DNA of 64,000 nucleotides from an uncultured Shimia sp. (GTDB taxonomy: Bacteria > Pseudomonadota > Alphaproteobacteria > Rhodobacterales > Rhodobacteraceae), in the NCBI RefSeq assembly GCF_947498095.1, contig NZ_CANMJE010000002.1, forward strand, positions 248,001-312,000. The letters are read 5' to 3'. A program made the position numbers and the translations under genes. Under the pieces are notes generated by a model. It searched no databases and was not told the DNA's origin. It worked only from the letters and a program-made list of their open reading frames with translations. Each line of letters opens with the position of its first letter. The stretch's first letter is position 1. Below are positions 54,835 to 62,683 of the stretch, piece after piece.

Positions 54835-54943
54835 CTCGATGTCCTCAATTGCCAACTTACGAAAGGATTCCGCCGTTGGCGTGGTTTACTCTTTACCAGG
54901 AAACGGGCGTTTTCGCCTCTTGTAGGCTTGGGTATGCCCCAAA

Positions 54944-55597
54944 TCAGTTGTCCGGCGCAAGCCCTTCGACCAATGGCACAAAGCGCACGGGGCGCATTTC
55001 GTCATAGTCAAAACCACTCTCGTGGCGCACCACGCGGATCATACTTTGCACTGTGTCGGACTGGCCAACAGGTACAACCATGATGCCGCCGACCTTTAGT
55101 TGTTGCAGCAAGGGCCCCGGCGGGTCCTCGGCCGCGGCGGTGACGATAATGCGGTCAAACGGCGCCTGATCTGGCAGACCAAAGCTGCCGTCCGATGTAA
55201 AAGCCGTGATATTGGCAAGGTCCATCGCCTCAAAGATCGCCCGCGCTTCGCGGACCAACCGTTTGTGTCGGTCCACCGTGTAAACGCGGCGCGCCAACTG
55301 GCTGAGGATCGCCGCCTGATAGCCCGAGCCGGTGCCCACTTCGAGAACCTTGTCACGGGGCGAGATATCCAGTGCCTGCGTCATGAGCCCCACCACCGAG
55401 GGCTGCGAGATTGTCTGTCCGCAGGCAATCGGCAAAGGTGTGTCTTCATAGGCGCGGTCGGCAAAAACACCCCGGACAAATGGCCCGCGATCGATGCGCT
55501 CCATCGCGGTCAGAACGCGCGGATCCGTCACCCCTTTGGAGCGCAACGCAAACAGGAACTGCATTTTGCGTTCGGCAAGGCTGTGGGCGTCGGTCAT
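54944..55597 (-). CDS. pcm: protein-L-isoaspartate O-methyltransferase
   Basis: Pcm repairs isoaspartyl residues in aged proteins using SAM. The 217-residue protein has the family motif [23 protein letters not shown], the SAM loop [19 protein letters not shown] and the downstream [30 protein letters not shown] 55597 overlaps the surE stop by four bases. The frame is open upstream, but only within surE. Standard length. Confidence 0.95.
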   Translation of the reverse strand: MTDAHSLAERKMQFLFALRSKGVTDPRVLTAMERIDRGPFVRGVFADRAYEDTPLPIACGQTISQPSVVGLMTQALDISPRDKVLEVGTGSGYQAAILSQLARRVYTVDRHKRLVREARAIFEAMDLANITAFTSDGSFGLPDQAPFDRIIVTAAAEDPPGPLLQQLKVGGIMVVPVGQSDTVQSMIRVVRHESGFDYDEMRPVRFVPLVEGLAPDN

Positions 55598-56376
55598 TCG
55601 ATGGCTTTCAATGCGTCCAGAGTGTCGTGGGCTGTCAGGTCCGCGCGCATTGGCGTGACCGAGATATAACCGTCGAGATTTGCCGCCGCGTCCGTGCCGG
55701 GCGCCGTCATGATCCGTTGGTTGCCGCCTTTGATCCACAAAAAGCGCCGCCCCGACGGCGAGTTGTGCGGCTCAACGCTGAAACAGGTGTCGCGGCGAAA
55801 CCCTTGGGTTGCCAGTTTTACGCCCTTGACGTTGTCAGCCAACACAGGAGGGAAATTCACATTGTAAAACAGGCGGTAATCGGCGTTTTCCTTGGGCGTG
55901 GCCGCAAGGATTTTGCGCACAGTTTCGGCCCCATGTCGGGACGCTGCCTCAAAGGGATCGTCAATGTCATAGTTTTCCGGCCCGAGGTACTGGCTGAGCG
56001 CGATAGAGGGGACGCCCTGGAGTGCGCCTTCCATTGCGGCTCCAATCGTGCCGGAATACAGCGTGTTTTCCGCTGAGTTATTGCCCCGGTTCACGCCCGA
56101 CAGGATCAGGTTAGGAGGGGTGTCTTTCATCACGTCGTGGATGCCCACAAGCACGCAATCTGCCGGGCTGCCTTCGGTGGCAAATCGGCGCTCGCCCATC
56201 TTCGAGACCATCATTGGGTGGGTGTAGCTGATGCAATGCCCAACACCGGATTGTTCAAACGCAGGGGCAACGGTCCAAACCTCGCCCGCGTCACCTGCAA
56301 TCTTGGTCGCAATCGCATGCATGACCGCGAGGCCCGGCGCGTTGATGCCGTCGTCATTGGTGATGAGAATGCGCAT
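55594..56376 (-). CDS. surE: 5'/3'-nucleotidase SurE
   Basis: SurE dephosphorylates nucleoside monophosphates under stress and is commonly adjacent to pcm and nlpD. The 260-residue protein begins [19 protein letters not shown] with the metal-binding Asp pair, has [27 protein letters not shown] and the C-terminal [16 protein letters not shown] motif. Full length. It is the first gene of the surE-pcm-nlpD operon; a small SDR gene lies 150 bases upstream on the same strand. Confidence 0.95.
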   Translation of the reverse strand: MRILITNDDGINAPGLAVMHAIATKIAGDAGEVWTVAPAFEQSGVGHCISYTHPMMVSKMGERRFATEGSPADCVLVGIHDVMKDTPPNLILSGVNRGNNSAENTLYSGTIGAAMEGALQGVPSIALSQYLGPENYDIDDPFEAASRHGAETVRKILAATPKENADYRLFYNVNFPPVLADNVKGVKLATQGFRRDTCFSVEPHNSPSGRRFLWIKGGNQRIMTAPGTDAAANLDGYISVTPMRADLTAHDTLDALKAIE

Positions 56377-56526
56377 GTTTTGCCCCTGTCTGCTCTTGCA
56401 ACGTGTCTATGCGAGCAGGGGCGTCGGGGCAAGCATTGGCTGAGAAGGACGAGCCTCTTCGCGAGCAGGGGTGCCCCTTGCGCCTTGGCGAGGCTGCCGA
56501 ACCTTATGCGGTCCGGCCCGTATCGA

Positions 56527-57171
56527 TCAGAGGTCCAGTTCGGTGATCAGGCGTTGGGCTTCGTCGCGCGGATGTGTCAGCGCGTCTTTGTCTTGTCCGG
56601 GGAAGAACCGCGCACGTGTGCCGGTGGGCATCTCGGCGGGCTGTACCACGGACACACGCGGTCCGGTCTTAACGCTTTCCGCCTGCCAGCTTTTGGCCAG
56701 CGCGATTTGAGCGGCCTTGGTGGCGCCGTATGAGCCAAAGAACTTGGCGCCGCCACGTGGGTCGTCAAAGAACACTGCATGTCCTGTCTCGCCCAAAAGC
56801 GGGGTCAGGAAGGGGATCAGAACGCCCATCGCCGTGACGTTGATCGCCACAGACTTGTCCCAGTCTTTTTCCGAGATGTGGCCGGCGGGTGTCAGCGGCG
56901 CGCCATGTACGGCAGCATGGACCCACAGATCCACCTTGCCCCAACGGTCATGGATCGAGCGACACAGTTGCGCCATCGCATCTTTGTTGATGATGTCCAT
57001 TGGTGCCAGGGTGGCTTTGCCGCCTTTGGCCTGAATGCGGTCATCCAACTCCTCAAGCGCGCCGGTCGTGCGGGCGACGGCAACGATGTGATAGTCGGGG
57101 GCGAGGGCTTCGGCCATCGCGGCGCCAAGGCCACGCGACGCGCCCATGATAAGTGCGATCTTTTCGGTCAT
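56527..57171 (-). CDS. short-chain dehydrogenase/reductase
   Basis: A 214-residue SDR with the NAD(P) loop IMGASRGLGAAMAEAL, a catalytic YGATK (YxxxK) preceded by VFFDDPRGG, and NVTAM in place of the usual NNAG-type motif. In contrast to the SDR at 46.9 kb, this one keeps both catalytic residues. Substrate unknown. It stands alone between the divergent nuclease gene and surE. Confidence 0.85.
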   Translation of the reverse strand: MTEKIALIMGASRGLGAAMAEALAPDYHIVAVARTTGALEELDDRIQAKGGKATLAPMDIINKDAMAQLCRSIHDRWGKVDLWVHAAVHGAPLTPAGHISEKDWDKSVAINVTAMGVLIPFLTPLLGETGHAVFFDDPRGGAKFFGSYGATKAAQIALAKSWQAESVKTGPRVSVVQPAEMPTGTRARFFPGQDKDALTHPRDEAQRLITELDL

Positions 57172-57331
57172 GCCCCCATGTGCGGCGTTCCGGTGGCAAG
57201 GTCAAGGGGGAAGCCACGCACGTCTGGGGCGCAAATGTCTGGCATCGAAAAAAATCAGGATGGCGCAGGATCACAATACTCACGTTTGCCAAGGGGCTAA
57301 CTGAATGGCGTTGAGCCATCAGGAGTAATTC

Positions 57332-57889
57332 ATGATCGAAGTCATTCTAGTAGGTGGGGTTATCATTAGCCTGACGTGGGCTGTTGTCGGCAGCCACGTC
57401 AAACCCAAGCCTCAACAGCCACGTTCAAATAGGCCGAAGCCAGCCAAACCGGAAACAAGGAAGAGGCAACAAGCGGGGCAGACTCGTGCGCGACAGAAAA
57501 TCGCGCCGCGCCCTGTCCAATCTGAGCTTACGGGGCGCGTTTATGTCATTGATGGCGATACGATCGTGATCCGGGGTGCCAAGATACGTCTGGCGGGAAT
57601 TGATGCCCCCGAAATCGACGAACCTTACGGTCAAAAGGCCAAATGGGCGATGGTCAGGATGTGCAAAGGACATGTTGTGACCGCAAGGCTGAATGGCGAA
57701 ACAAGCTTTGACCGCTATGTCGCCACCTGTTTTCTGCCAGACGGCCGGGATCTTGCGGCAGAGATGGTGCGGGATGGGCACGCCGTGGATTTGCCTTACT
57801 TTTCTGGCGGCAAATACCGGCACCTTGAGCCTCCCGGAGCAAAGCGCAGGCTGGTGCGCTACACCTTCACCAACCAGCGCCGTGCCTAA
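57332..57889 (+). CDS. thermonuclease-family (SNase-like) protein
   Basis: A 185-residue protein with an N-terminal hydrophobic anchor (VILVGGVIISLTWAVVGSHV), a basic Pro/Arg/Lys linker, and an SNase-like OB-fold from about residue 68: GRVYVIDGDTIVIRGAKIRLAGIDAPEID (Ca-binding Asp and catalytic Arg region), then DRYVATCFLPDGRDLAAEMVRDGHAVD. The catalytic Glu position is occupied in this family by the Asp/Glu around GQKAKWA; activity is likely but not certain. Probably anchored in the inner membrane facing the periplasm. Its last four bases overlap the convergent 84-residue gene. Confidence 0.82.
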   Translation: MIEVILVGGVIISLTWAVVGSHVKPKPQQPRSNRPKPAKPETRKRQQAGQTRARQKIAPRPVQSELTGRVYVIDGDTIVIRGAKIRLAGIDAPEIDEPYGQKAKWAMVRMCKGHVVTARLNGETSFDRYVATCFLPDGRDLAAEMVRDGHAVDLPYFSGGKYRHLEPPGAKRRLVRYTFTNQRRA

Positions 57890-58140
57890 GAAGGCATTTC
57901 CAGCGTCAGCTCTTTGCCGCCGCGCAACAGAACTACGCGGGTCTCGTCAATGCCGACCACCGTTCCGACGCTGGACTTTTGACCTTGCTTCGCAGTGATA
58001 ACCCTGCCAGATGGCAGCATGATCAGTGCCCGCATTGTGGTGGCTCCGCCCATGATCCCGATCAGGGTCAGGGTGTCGCGTTTCAGCGCACCTTGCTGGG
58101 TGGCCATTTCGGCCACGGTGTTCGGGGTGTCGTTGCTCAT
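57886..58140 (-). CDS. small protein of unknown function (PilP-like C-terminus)
   Basis: An 84-residue protein: a polar N-terminus, a Gly/Thr-rich stretch (TLIGIMGGATTMRALIMLPSGRVITAKQGQ) and an end VGTVVGIDETRVVLLRGGKELTLEMPS that resembles the small beta domain of PilP/GspC-type proteins. No type IV pilus or type II secretion genes are nearby. Its ATG at 58140 is preceded by a hairpin in which the AGG ribosome site lies within a stem (58143-58191). The end overlaps the convergent nuclease gene by four bases. Function unknown. Confidence 0.6.
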   Translation of the reverse strand: MSNDTPNTVAEMATQQGALKRDTLTLIGIMGGATTMRALIMLPSGRVITAKQGQKSSVGTVVGIDETRVVLLRGGKELTLEMPS

Positions 58141-58142
58141 GA

Positions 58143-58191
58143 GATACCTGTGTTCGCTGACCCGGATATGGGGTCGAGGCGGGCAGGTATC
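58143..58191 (-). promoter_or_regulatory. hairpin sequestering the ribosome site of the 84-residue gene
   Basis: On the minus strand GATACCTG pairs with CAGGTATC (8 bp, perfect), and inside, GACCC pairs with GGGTC around a seven-base loop; the two internal loops are eight bases each. The AGG of the 3' arm lies six bases before the ATG at 58140. The symmetric design is what a thermosensor or a ligand-responsive element would look like; an operator is the alternative. Confidence 0.4.
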
Positions 58192-58293
58192 AGGGGGGCG
58201 CGCGGAAGAAAAGAGTGCCTGCTCCTGTCGTCGGCGGGTTCTTGCCGCACTGCAGCATTGCTGGTGGATTTTAGACGTTACCGCGTGGCCGGA

Positions 58294-58689
58294 TTACAGT
58301 TTGTAAGTCTGTGTGCGATTTGAAAGGTAAGCAATTGCCTCTTCGGGGATGGGCTGGCCCAGCGGCAAATACAGCGCGCGGGTGCCTTCGTATCGGAATG
58401 TATCCGGGTAGAGGTTGCGCACCTGCTCCAGAAGATCTGTGCGACAGATGACAAACAGGCCGATCTCTTCAGCGTGTTTTGGTTTCCAGTCGATGCGCAG
58501 CGTGGTGCCTGTCTTGGTCAGGAACGACGGCTCGCCCCACTTCAGGTCTTCGGTCAGAGGCGCAACGTCCGGGTTGGTTGCGGCGGTGTCGTGGATGATC
58601 TGGCGGAGGGTATAAAAGCGGGTTTGCGCAAGCTCTGGCCACGTCTCGACGACGTTTTGAATTGGGTCTGAAAGAGCCGGGAGGCTCAC
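58294..58689 (-). CDS. DUF1801 family protein
   Basis: A 131-residue protein of the DUF1801 (YdhG-like) family. The motifs TFYTLRQIIHDTA (helical N-terminus), LKWGEPSFLTKTGTTLRIDWK and LFVICRTDLLEQVRNLYP are typical of the fold. Its ATG overlaps the end of purF by four bases, so it is likely translated with it. Family function is not established. It is separated from the 84-residue gene by 153 bases without other features. Confidence 0.82.
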   Translation of the reverse strand: MSLPALSDPIQNVVETWPELAQTRFYTLRQIIHDTAATNPDVAPLTEDLKWGEPSFLTKTGTTLRIDWKPKHAEEIGLFVICRTDLLEQVRNLYPDTFRYEGTRALYLPLGQPIPEEAIAYLSNRTQTYKL

Positions 58690-60140
58690 TCGGCGGCCTT
58701 CATCTCAAAGCCTTTGTTCAGCATGTCTGCTGGCTCAACCGGGTATTCGCCTGAGAAACAGGCATCGCAATACTGCGGGCAAGAGGCGTCACGGCCGGAC
58801 GCTTCACCCACGGCGCGATAGAGCCCGTCGAGCGAAATGAACTTGAGGCTATCCACCGCCAGATGTTCTGCCATTTCGTCTTCGGTCATCGTGGCCGCCA
58901 ACAGCTTGTCGCGTTGTGGCGTGTCGACGCCATAAAAGCAGGGCCAGGCCGTGGGGGGCGAGGCAATGCGGAAATGCACTTCTGCCGCGCCCGCATCAAG
59001 GATCATTTCTTTGATCTTGCGGCTGGTGGTGCCACGCACAACCGAGTCATCCACAAGAATCACGCGTTTGCCACGGATCAGCGATCGGTTGACGTTCAGC
59101 TTGAGACGCACACCCATGTTGCGGATCTGCTCGGTCGGCTCAATAAAGGTCCGGCCCATGTATTGGTTGCGGATAATGCCCATGCCAAAGGGAATGCCGC
59201 TCTCATGGGCAAAGCCGATCGCAGCTGGGGTGCCGCTGTCCGGCACGGCGCAGACCAAATCCGCGTCGACGGGGTTTTCACGGGCAAGTTCCACACCGAT
59301 CTGGCGGCGGGTCTCATAGACCGACTGCCCGCCGATGATGGAATCAGGGCGCGAGAAGTAGACGTGCTCGAAGATACAGAATTTGGAAGGTTGAGGACGG
59401 AAGGGGAACGATGACTCTACTCCGCCATCTTCGGTGATGACCACCATTTCACCGGGTTTGATCTCGCGCAGGTATTCGGCGCCGATGATATCAAGACCGC
59501 AGGTTTCCGAGCTGAGCACCCAGCCTTCGCCGAGGCGGCCAAGAACCAGCGGGCGGACCCCGTGGGGGTCGCGCACACCGATCAACTTGGTGCGGGTCAT
59601 CGCGACAACTGAAAACGCGCCTTCAACGCGTCGCAGGGCGTCTTCCATGCGTTCGGGGATGTTGCGCTGCAGGGACCGTGCCATCAGGTGGATGATGCAC
59701 TCTGAGTCGGACGAAGATTGAAAGATTGATCCGCGTTCAATCAACTCTTTGCGCAGGGCTTCGGCATTCGTGATGTTGCCGTTATGGGCGATTGCGGCTC
59801 CGCCCATTGAAAACTCGCCAAAGAAGGGCTGGACGTCGCGGATGGCTGCGCCTTTGGACCCGGCAGTGCTGTAACGCACATGCCCGATCGACAAGGGACC
59901 GGGCAGGGTTTTCATCAGGCTTTCTTTGGTAAAGTTGTCACGCACATAGCCAAAGCGGCGGGCATTGTTGAAACCGTGTTCGGGATGGTGGCAAACGATG
60001 CCTCCGGCTTCCTGACCTCGGTGTTGCAGGGCGTGTAAACCAAGGGCGACGAAGTTGGCAGCATCCTTGAGGCCAATGACGCCAAAAACGCCACACTCCT
60101 CTTTCAGCTTGTCATCATCAAACGGGTGGGCAGGCGGCAT
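58686..60140 (-). CDS. purF: amidophosphoribosyltransferase
   Basis: PurF catalyses the first step of purine synthesis, PRPP plus glutamine to phosphoribosylamine. The 484-residue protein has an Ntn glutaminase domain with the nucleophile Cys in EECGVFGVIG (exposed after removal of a short propeptide), GHVRYSTAGS, HNGNITNA, and a C-terminal phosphoribosyltransferase domain with VILVDDSVVRGTTSRKI, the PRPP motif. ATG 60140 is preferred; an in-frame TTG at 60152 is possible and neither has a clear ribosome site. DUF1801 follows it in the same direction. cvpA, the usual partner, lies 1.9 kb away. Confidence 0.94.
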   Translation of the reverse strand: MPPAHPFDDDKLKEECGVFGVIGLKDAANFVALGLHALQHRGQEAGGIVCHHPEHGFNNARRFGYVRDNFTKESLMKTLPGPLSIGHVRYSTAGSKGAAIRDVQPFFGEFSMGGAAIAHNGNITNAEALRKELIERGSIFQSSSDSECIIHLMARSLQRNIPERMEDALRRVEGAFSVVAMTRTKLIGVRDPHGVRPLVLGRLGEGWVLSSETCGLDIIGAEYLREIKPGEMVVITEDGGVESSFPFRPQPSKFCIFEHVYFSRPDSIIGGQSVYETRRQIGVELARENPVDADLVCAVPDSGTPAAIGFAHESGIPFGMGIIRNQYMGRTFIEPTEQIRNMGVRLKLNVNRSLIRGKRVILVDDSVVRGTTSRKIKEMILDAGAAEVHFRIASPPTAWPCFYGVDTPQRDKLLAATMTEDEMAEHLAVDSLKFISLDGLYRAVGEASGRDASCPQYCDACFSGEYPVEPADMLNKGFEMKAAE

Positions 60141-60349
60141 ATGCTTGGACAAGGCGAGTGGCTCCGAATCCGTGTTGGCAGGCTTGCGCCTCTCATAAGG
60201 GGTTGCGCGCCATATGTCACGAAAGGATCACATCCGAAAGTGTCGCGAATGTCGCTGGCGGGAATTTGGCCGAAAAATGATGTGCTTGTGCTGAGGGCGC
60301 ACTATCTTGATGCAAAGCAAAGAAAGACCAAGAAACAGGAGTGCACAGC

Positions 60350-62023
60350 ATGATCCGAAACCTGACTTGTAGTTTGATGATGGTCGGCGCGCTGGCCGTG
60401 CCCGGAATAGCCGTGTCCGAGACACCGAAGTTGATTGTGCAAATCACCGTGGATGGACTGCGCGGTGACCTGCTGCACCGCTACATGGACAGTTTCGGCC
60501 AAGAGGGCTTTCGACGCCTGATCGACAATGGCGTCTGGTACACGGATGCCCATCACATGCATGCCAATACCGAAACCATCGTTGGTCATGCGACGCTCGC
60601 CACAGGGGCGCATCCCTCTGAGCACGGCATGATCGGCAATGCCTGGTTTGACCGTTCAGACGGGCGACTGGGCTATAACATCGAGGATGAGAATTATCCT
60701 TTGTTGCCGTTGCCGGGATTTGGCGGCGATGGGATTCAGGTGGATCCTTCTCAGGCGGCTGCGGGCACTGATGGGCGCTCGCCGGTCAATATCCTGGCGT
60801 CGACTTTTGGGGATGAGCTTTACAAAGCAAACAATGGGCGCTCCAAGGTGATCGGAATTTCCGGCAAGGACCGCTCAGCTGTAGCCATGGCGGGACATGT
60901 GGGCAAAGCCTATTGGATGTCGACGTCAACCGGCGCGTTTCAAACCAGCAGATTTTATCACGACGCCTATCCCGAGTGGGCTGCGGCGTGGAATGCGGCC
61001 AAGCCTGCGGATGCGATGGCGGGCAAGGCATGGGACTTACAGAGCCCGCTGGACAGCTACCTTTTGGCAGAAAATGATGACCGCCCCTATGAGACGGACC
61101 TCAAAGGCTTTGGCCGCACCTTTCCACATCCCTATGGCGCCCCAGAGGATGGCATTTACTATACGCAGGTTCTGGTAAGTCCCTTTGGCGACGTGTTGAC
61201 GGCTGAGTTTGCCAAGGCCGCTTTGGTTGGCGAAGACCTCGGCCAAGACAAATATACTGACTACCTTTCAGTCAGCTTTTCCGGCGTGGATGCCACCAAC
61301 CATTTCTTTGGGCCTTCAAGCCTTGAGAACGAAGAGGTTGTGCGTGCCTTGGATCGCACGCTCGCGGAGTTCCTGAGCTTTGTTGACAGCGAAGTGGGCG
61401 CATCCAATGTGCTTTATGTCTTGTCTGCGGATCACGGAATGCCGGAGTTTGCCGAGTTCATGCAGGAACAGGGTCATGTGGTGCACCGCAACACCAACGA
61501 TGGCTTGAAAACCGAGTTGAACACTGGGCTTGCTGATGCGTTTGGTGTGGATCAGGCTATCAAGGATATTTTTCGCCCCTACATCTATCTGGATCACGAG
61601 GCCATTGCCGCGGTTGGCGCTGATACCCGGGCAATAGAGCGGTTTATCGTTGATCAGCTTCTGGCGACTCCCGGAATTGCCATGGCCATGCCTTCGGTGC
61701 CTTTTGATGAGCAGCGTGGGGATTATCTTGAAGAGTCGATCCGGCGCAATTTTCACCCGCTGCGGTCGGGTGATATCTATGTCGCTCAAGCGCCGTATTC
61801 CTTCCTTATGGACGATGGGCCCATCGGGGTGATGCACGGCTCGCCGTGGCGCTATGATACCCACGTGCCGGTGATCTTTTCGGGTCCAGGGATCAAACCT
61901 GCGATTGTTGCGCGTCAGATTGCGACCGTGGATGTGGCTGTCACGTTGGCCGCGATGTTTGGTACAACCATGCCAAGCGGGGCGGCGGGTCAGGTTCTGG
62001 AGGACGTGTTTAGCCGCCCCTAG
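60350..62023 (+). CDS. alkaline phosphatase-family protein (PafA-like)
   Basis: A 557-residue secreted enzyme with a signal peptide (MIRNLTCSLMMVGALAVPG, cleaved near SET). The alkaline phosphatase superfamily fold is shown by ITVDGLRGDLL (metal Asp), the active-site segment HANTETIVGHATLATGAHPSEHGMIGNAWFD with the nucleophile Thr, VSFSGVDATNHFFGP and LSADHGMPEF with metal Asp and His. It resembles the PafA-type phosphomonoesterases with a Thr nucleophile. Start 60350 has AGGAG eight bases before it. A bidirectional hairpin terminator separates it from cvpA. It reads against the flanking radA-cvpA and purF genes. Confidence 0.85.
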   Translation: MIRNLTCSLMMVGALAVPGIAVSETPKLIVQITVDGLRGDLLHRYMDSFGQEGFRRLIDNGVWYTDAHHMHANTETIVGHATLATGAHPSEHGMIGNAWFDRSDGRLGYNIEDENYPLLPLPGFGGDGIQVDPSQAAAGTDGRSPVNILASTFGDELYKANNGRSKVIGISGKDRSAVAMAGHVGKAYWMSTSTGAFQTSRFYHDAYPEWAAAWNAAKPADAMAGKAWDLQSPLDSYLLAENDDRPYETDLKGFGRTFPHPYGAPEDGIYYTQVLVSPFGDVLTAEFAKAALVGEDLGQDKYTDYLSVSFSGVDATNHFFGPSSLENEEVVRALDRTLAEFLSFVDSEVGASNVLYVLSADHGMPEFAEFMQEQGHVVHRNTNDGLKTELNTGLADAFGVDQAIKDIFRPYIYLDHEAIAAVGADTRAIERFIVDQLLATPGIAMAMPSVPFDEQRGDYLEESIRRNFHPLRSGDIYVAQAPYSFLMDDGPIGVMHGSPWRYDTHVPVIFSGPGIKPAIVARQIATVDVAVTLAAMFGTTMPSGAAGQVLEDVFSRP

Positions 62024-62046
62024 GCACTGTAACCCCCAAGAATAGT

Positions 62047-62075
62047 AAAAGCCCGCGGTATCAGCGCGGGCTTTT
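62047..62075. terminator. bidirectional terminator between the phosphatase and cvpA genes
   Basis: AAAAGCCCGCG (62047-62057) pairs perfectly with CGCGGGCTTTT (62065-62075) around a seven-base loop, giving T-runs on both strands. It serves the phosphatase gene on the plus strand and cvpA on the minus strand. Confidence 0.85.
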
Positions 62076-62099
62076 GTATTTGAGGGTAGGAACGATTGC

Positions 62100-62651
62100 C
62101 TATTCGCAGCTGCCCACCAGATCCTCATATTGCTGGGTGATCCAACCCAGCGCCTGCGCCGGGTCGCGTTCTTCGATCTGGCCTGTGATGCGGCTAAAGA
62201 CCTTGGCTGACCGGCTGTCGTCCACCATTGGGAATGTCTGTGAGGTTGCCACGGTCTCGTAAACGAAAAATGCAATGGCGACCAACAGGATGCCGCGCAG
62301 AACTCCGAACAAGAACCCCATGCCCTGATCCAATCCGCCGAGCGCCGAGCGCTGGACGAGGGAAGAGAACAATGGTGTGAACAGTGAGACAACGACCAGT
62401 GCCAGTGCGAACACTGCCGCAAAGGACGCGATCACTGACAATTCGCAGCTTTCGCCCAGAAAATCGCCGACGACCGGGATCTCTTTGACCAGAGGCACGA
62501 CGCGTGGCGCAAAGATGAATGCAAGCACAGCGGCAGCGATCCATCCCACGATGGCCATGCCCTCGCGCACAAGCCCCCGGCTATAGGCCAGTAGGGCCGA
62601 GACGATGATGACACCAGCCACCACGCCGTCAATCAGTGTAAAACCTTCCAT
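62100..62651 (-). CDS. cvpA: CvpA family membrane protein
   Basis: A 183-residue inner-membrane protein of the CvpA family, with about four hydrophobic segments (TLIDGVVAGVIIVSALLAYSRGLVREGMAIVGWIAAAVLAFIFAP and FAAVFALALVVVSLFTPLFSSL among them) and the conserved LGGLDQGMGFLFGVLRGILLVAIAFF-type block near residue 120. In E. coli cvpA is next to purF and needed for colicin V production; other functions relate to envelope integrity. Here it follows radA by 32 bases on the same strand and is separated from purF by the phosphatase. Confidence 0.88.
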   Translation of the reverse strand: MEGFTLIDGVVAGVIIVSALLAYSRGLVREGMAIVGWIAAAVLAFIFAPRVVPLVKEIPVVGDFLGESCELSVIASFAAVFALALVVVSLFTPLFSSLVQRSALGGLDQGMGFLFGVLRGILLVAIAFFVYETVATSQTFPMVDDSRSAKVFSRITGQIEERDPAQALGWITQQYEDLVGSCE

Positions 62652-62683
62652 GCGCTTTCCGTATCCTTGAGCCCACCTGGGCC

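Noticed and set aside
56411-56471. direct repeat GCGAGCAGGGG, 50 bases apart, between surE and the SDR gene
   Set aside because: Only two short copies, no spacer regularity or other mobile features; too little to call an attachment site or repeat family.
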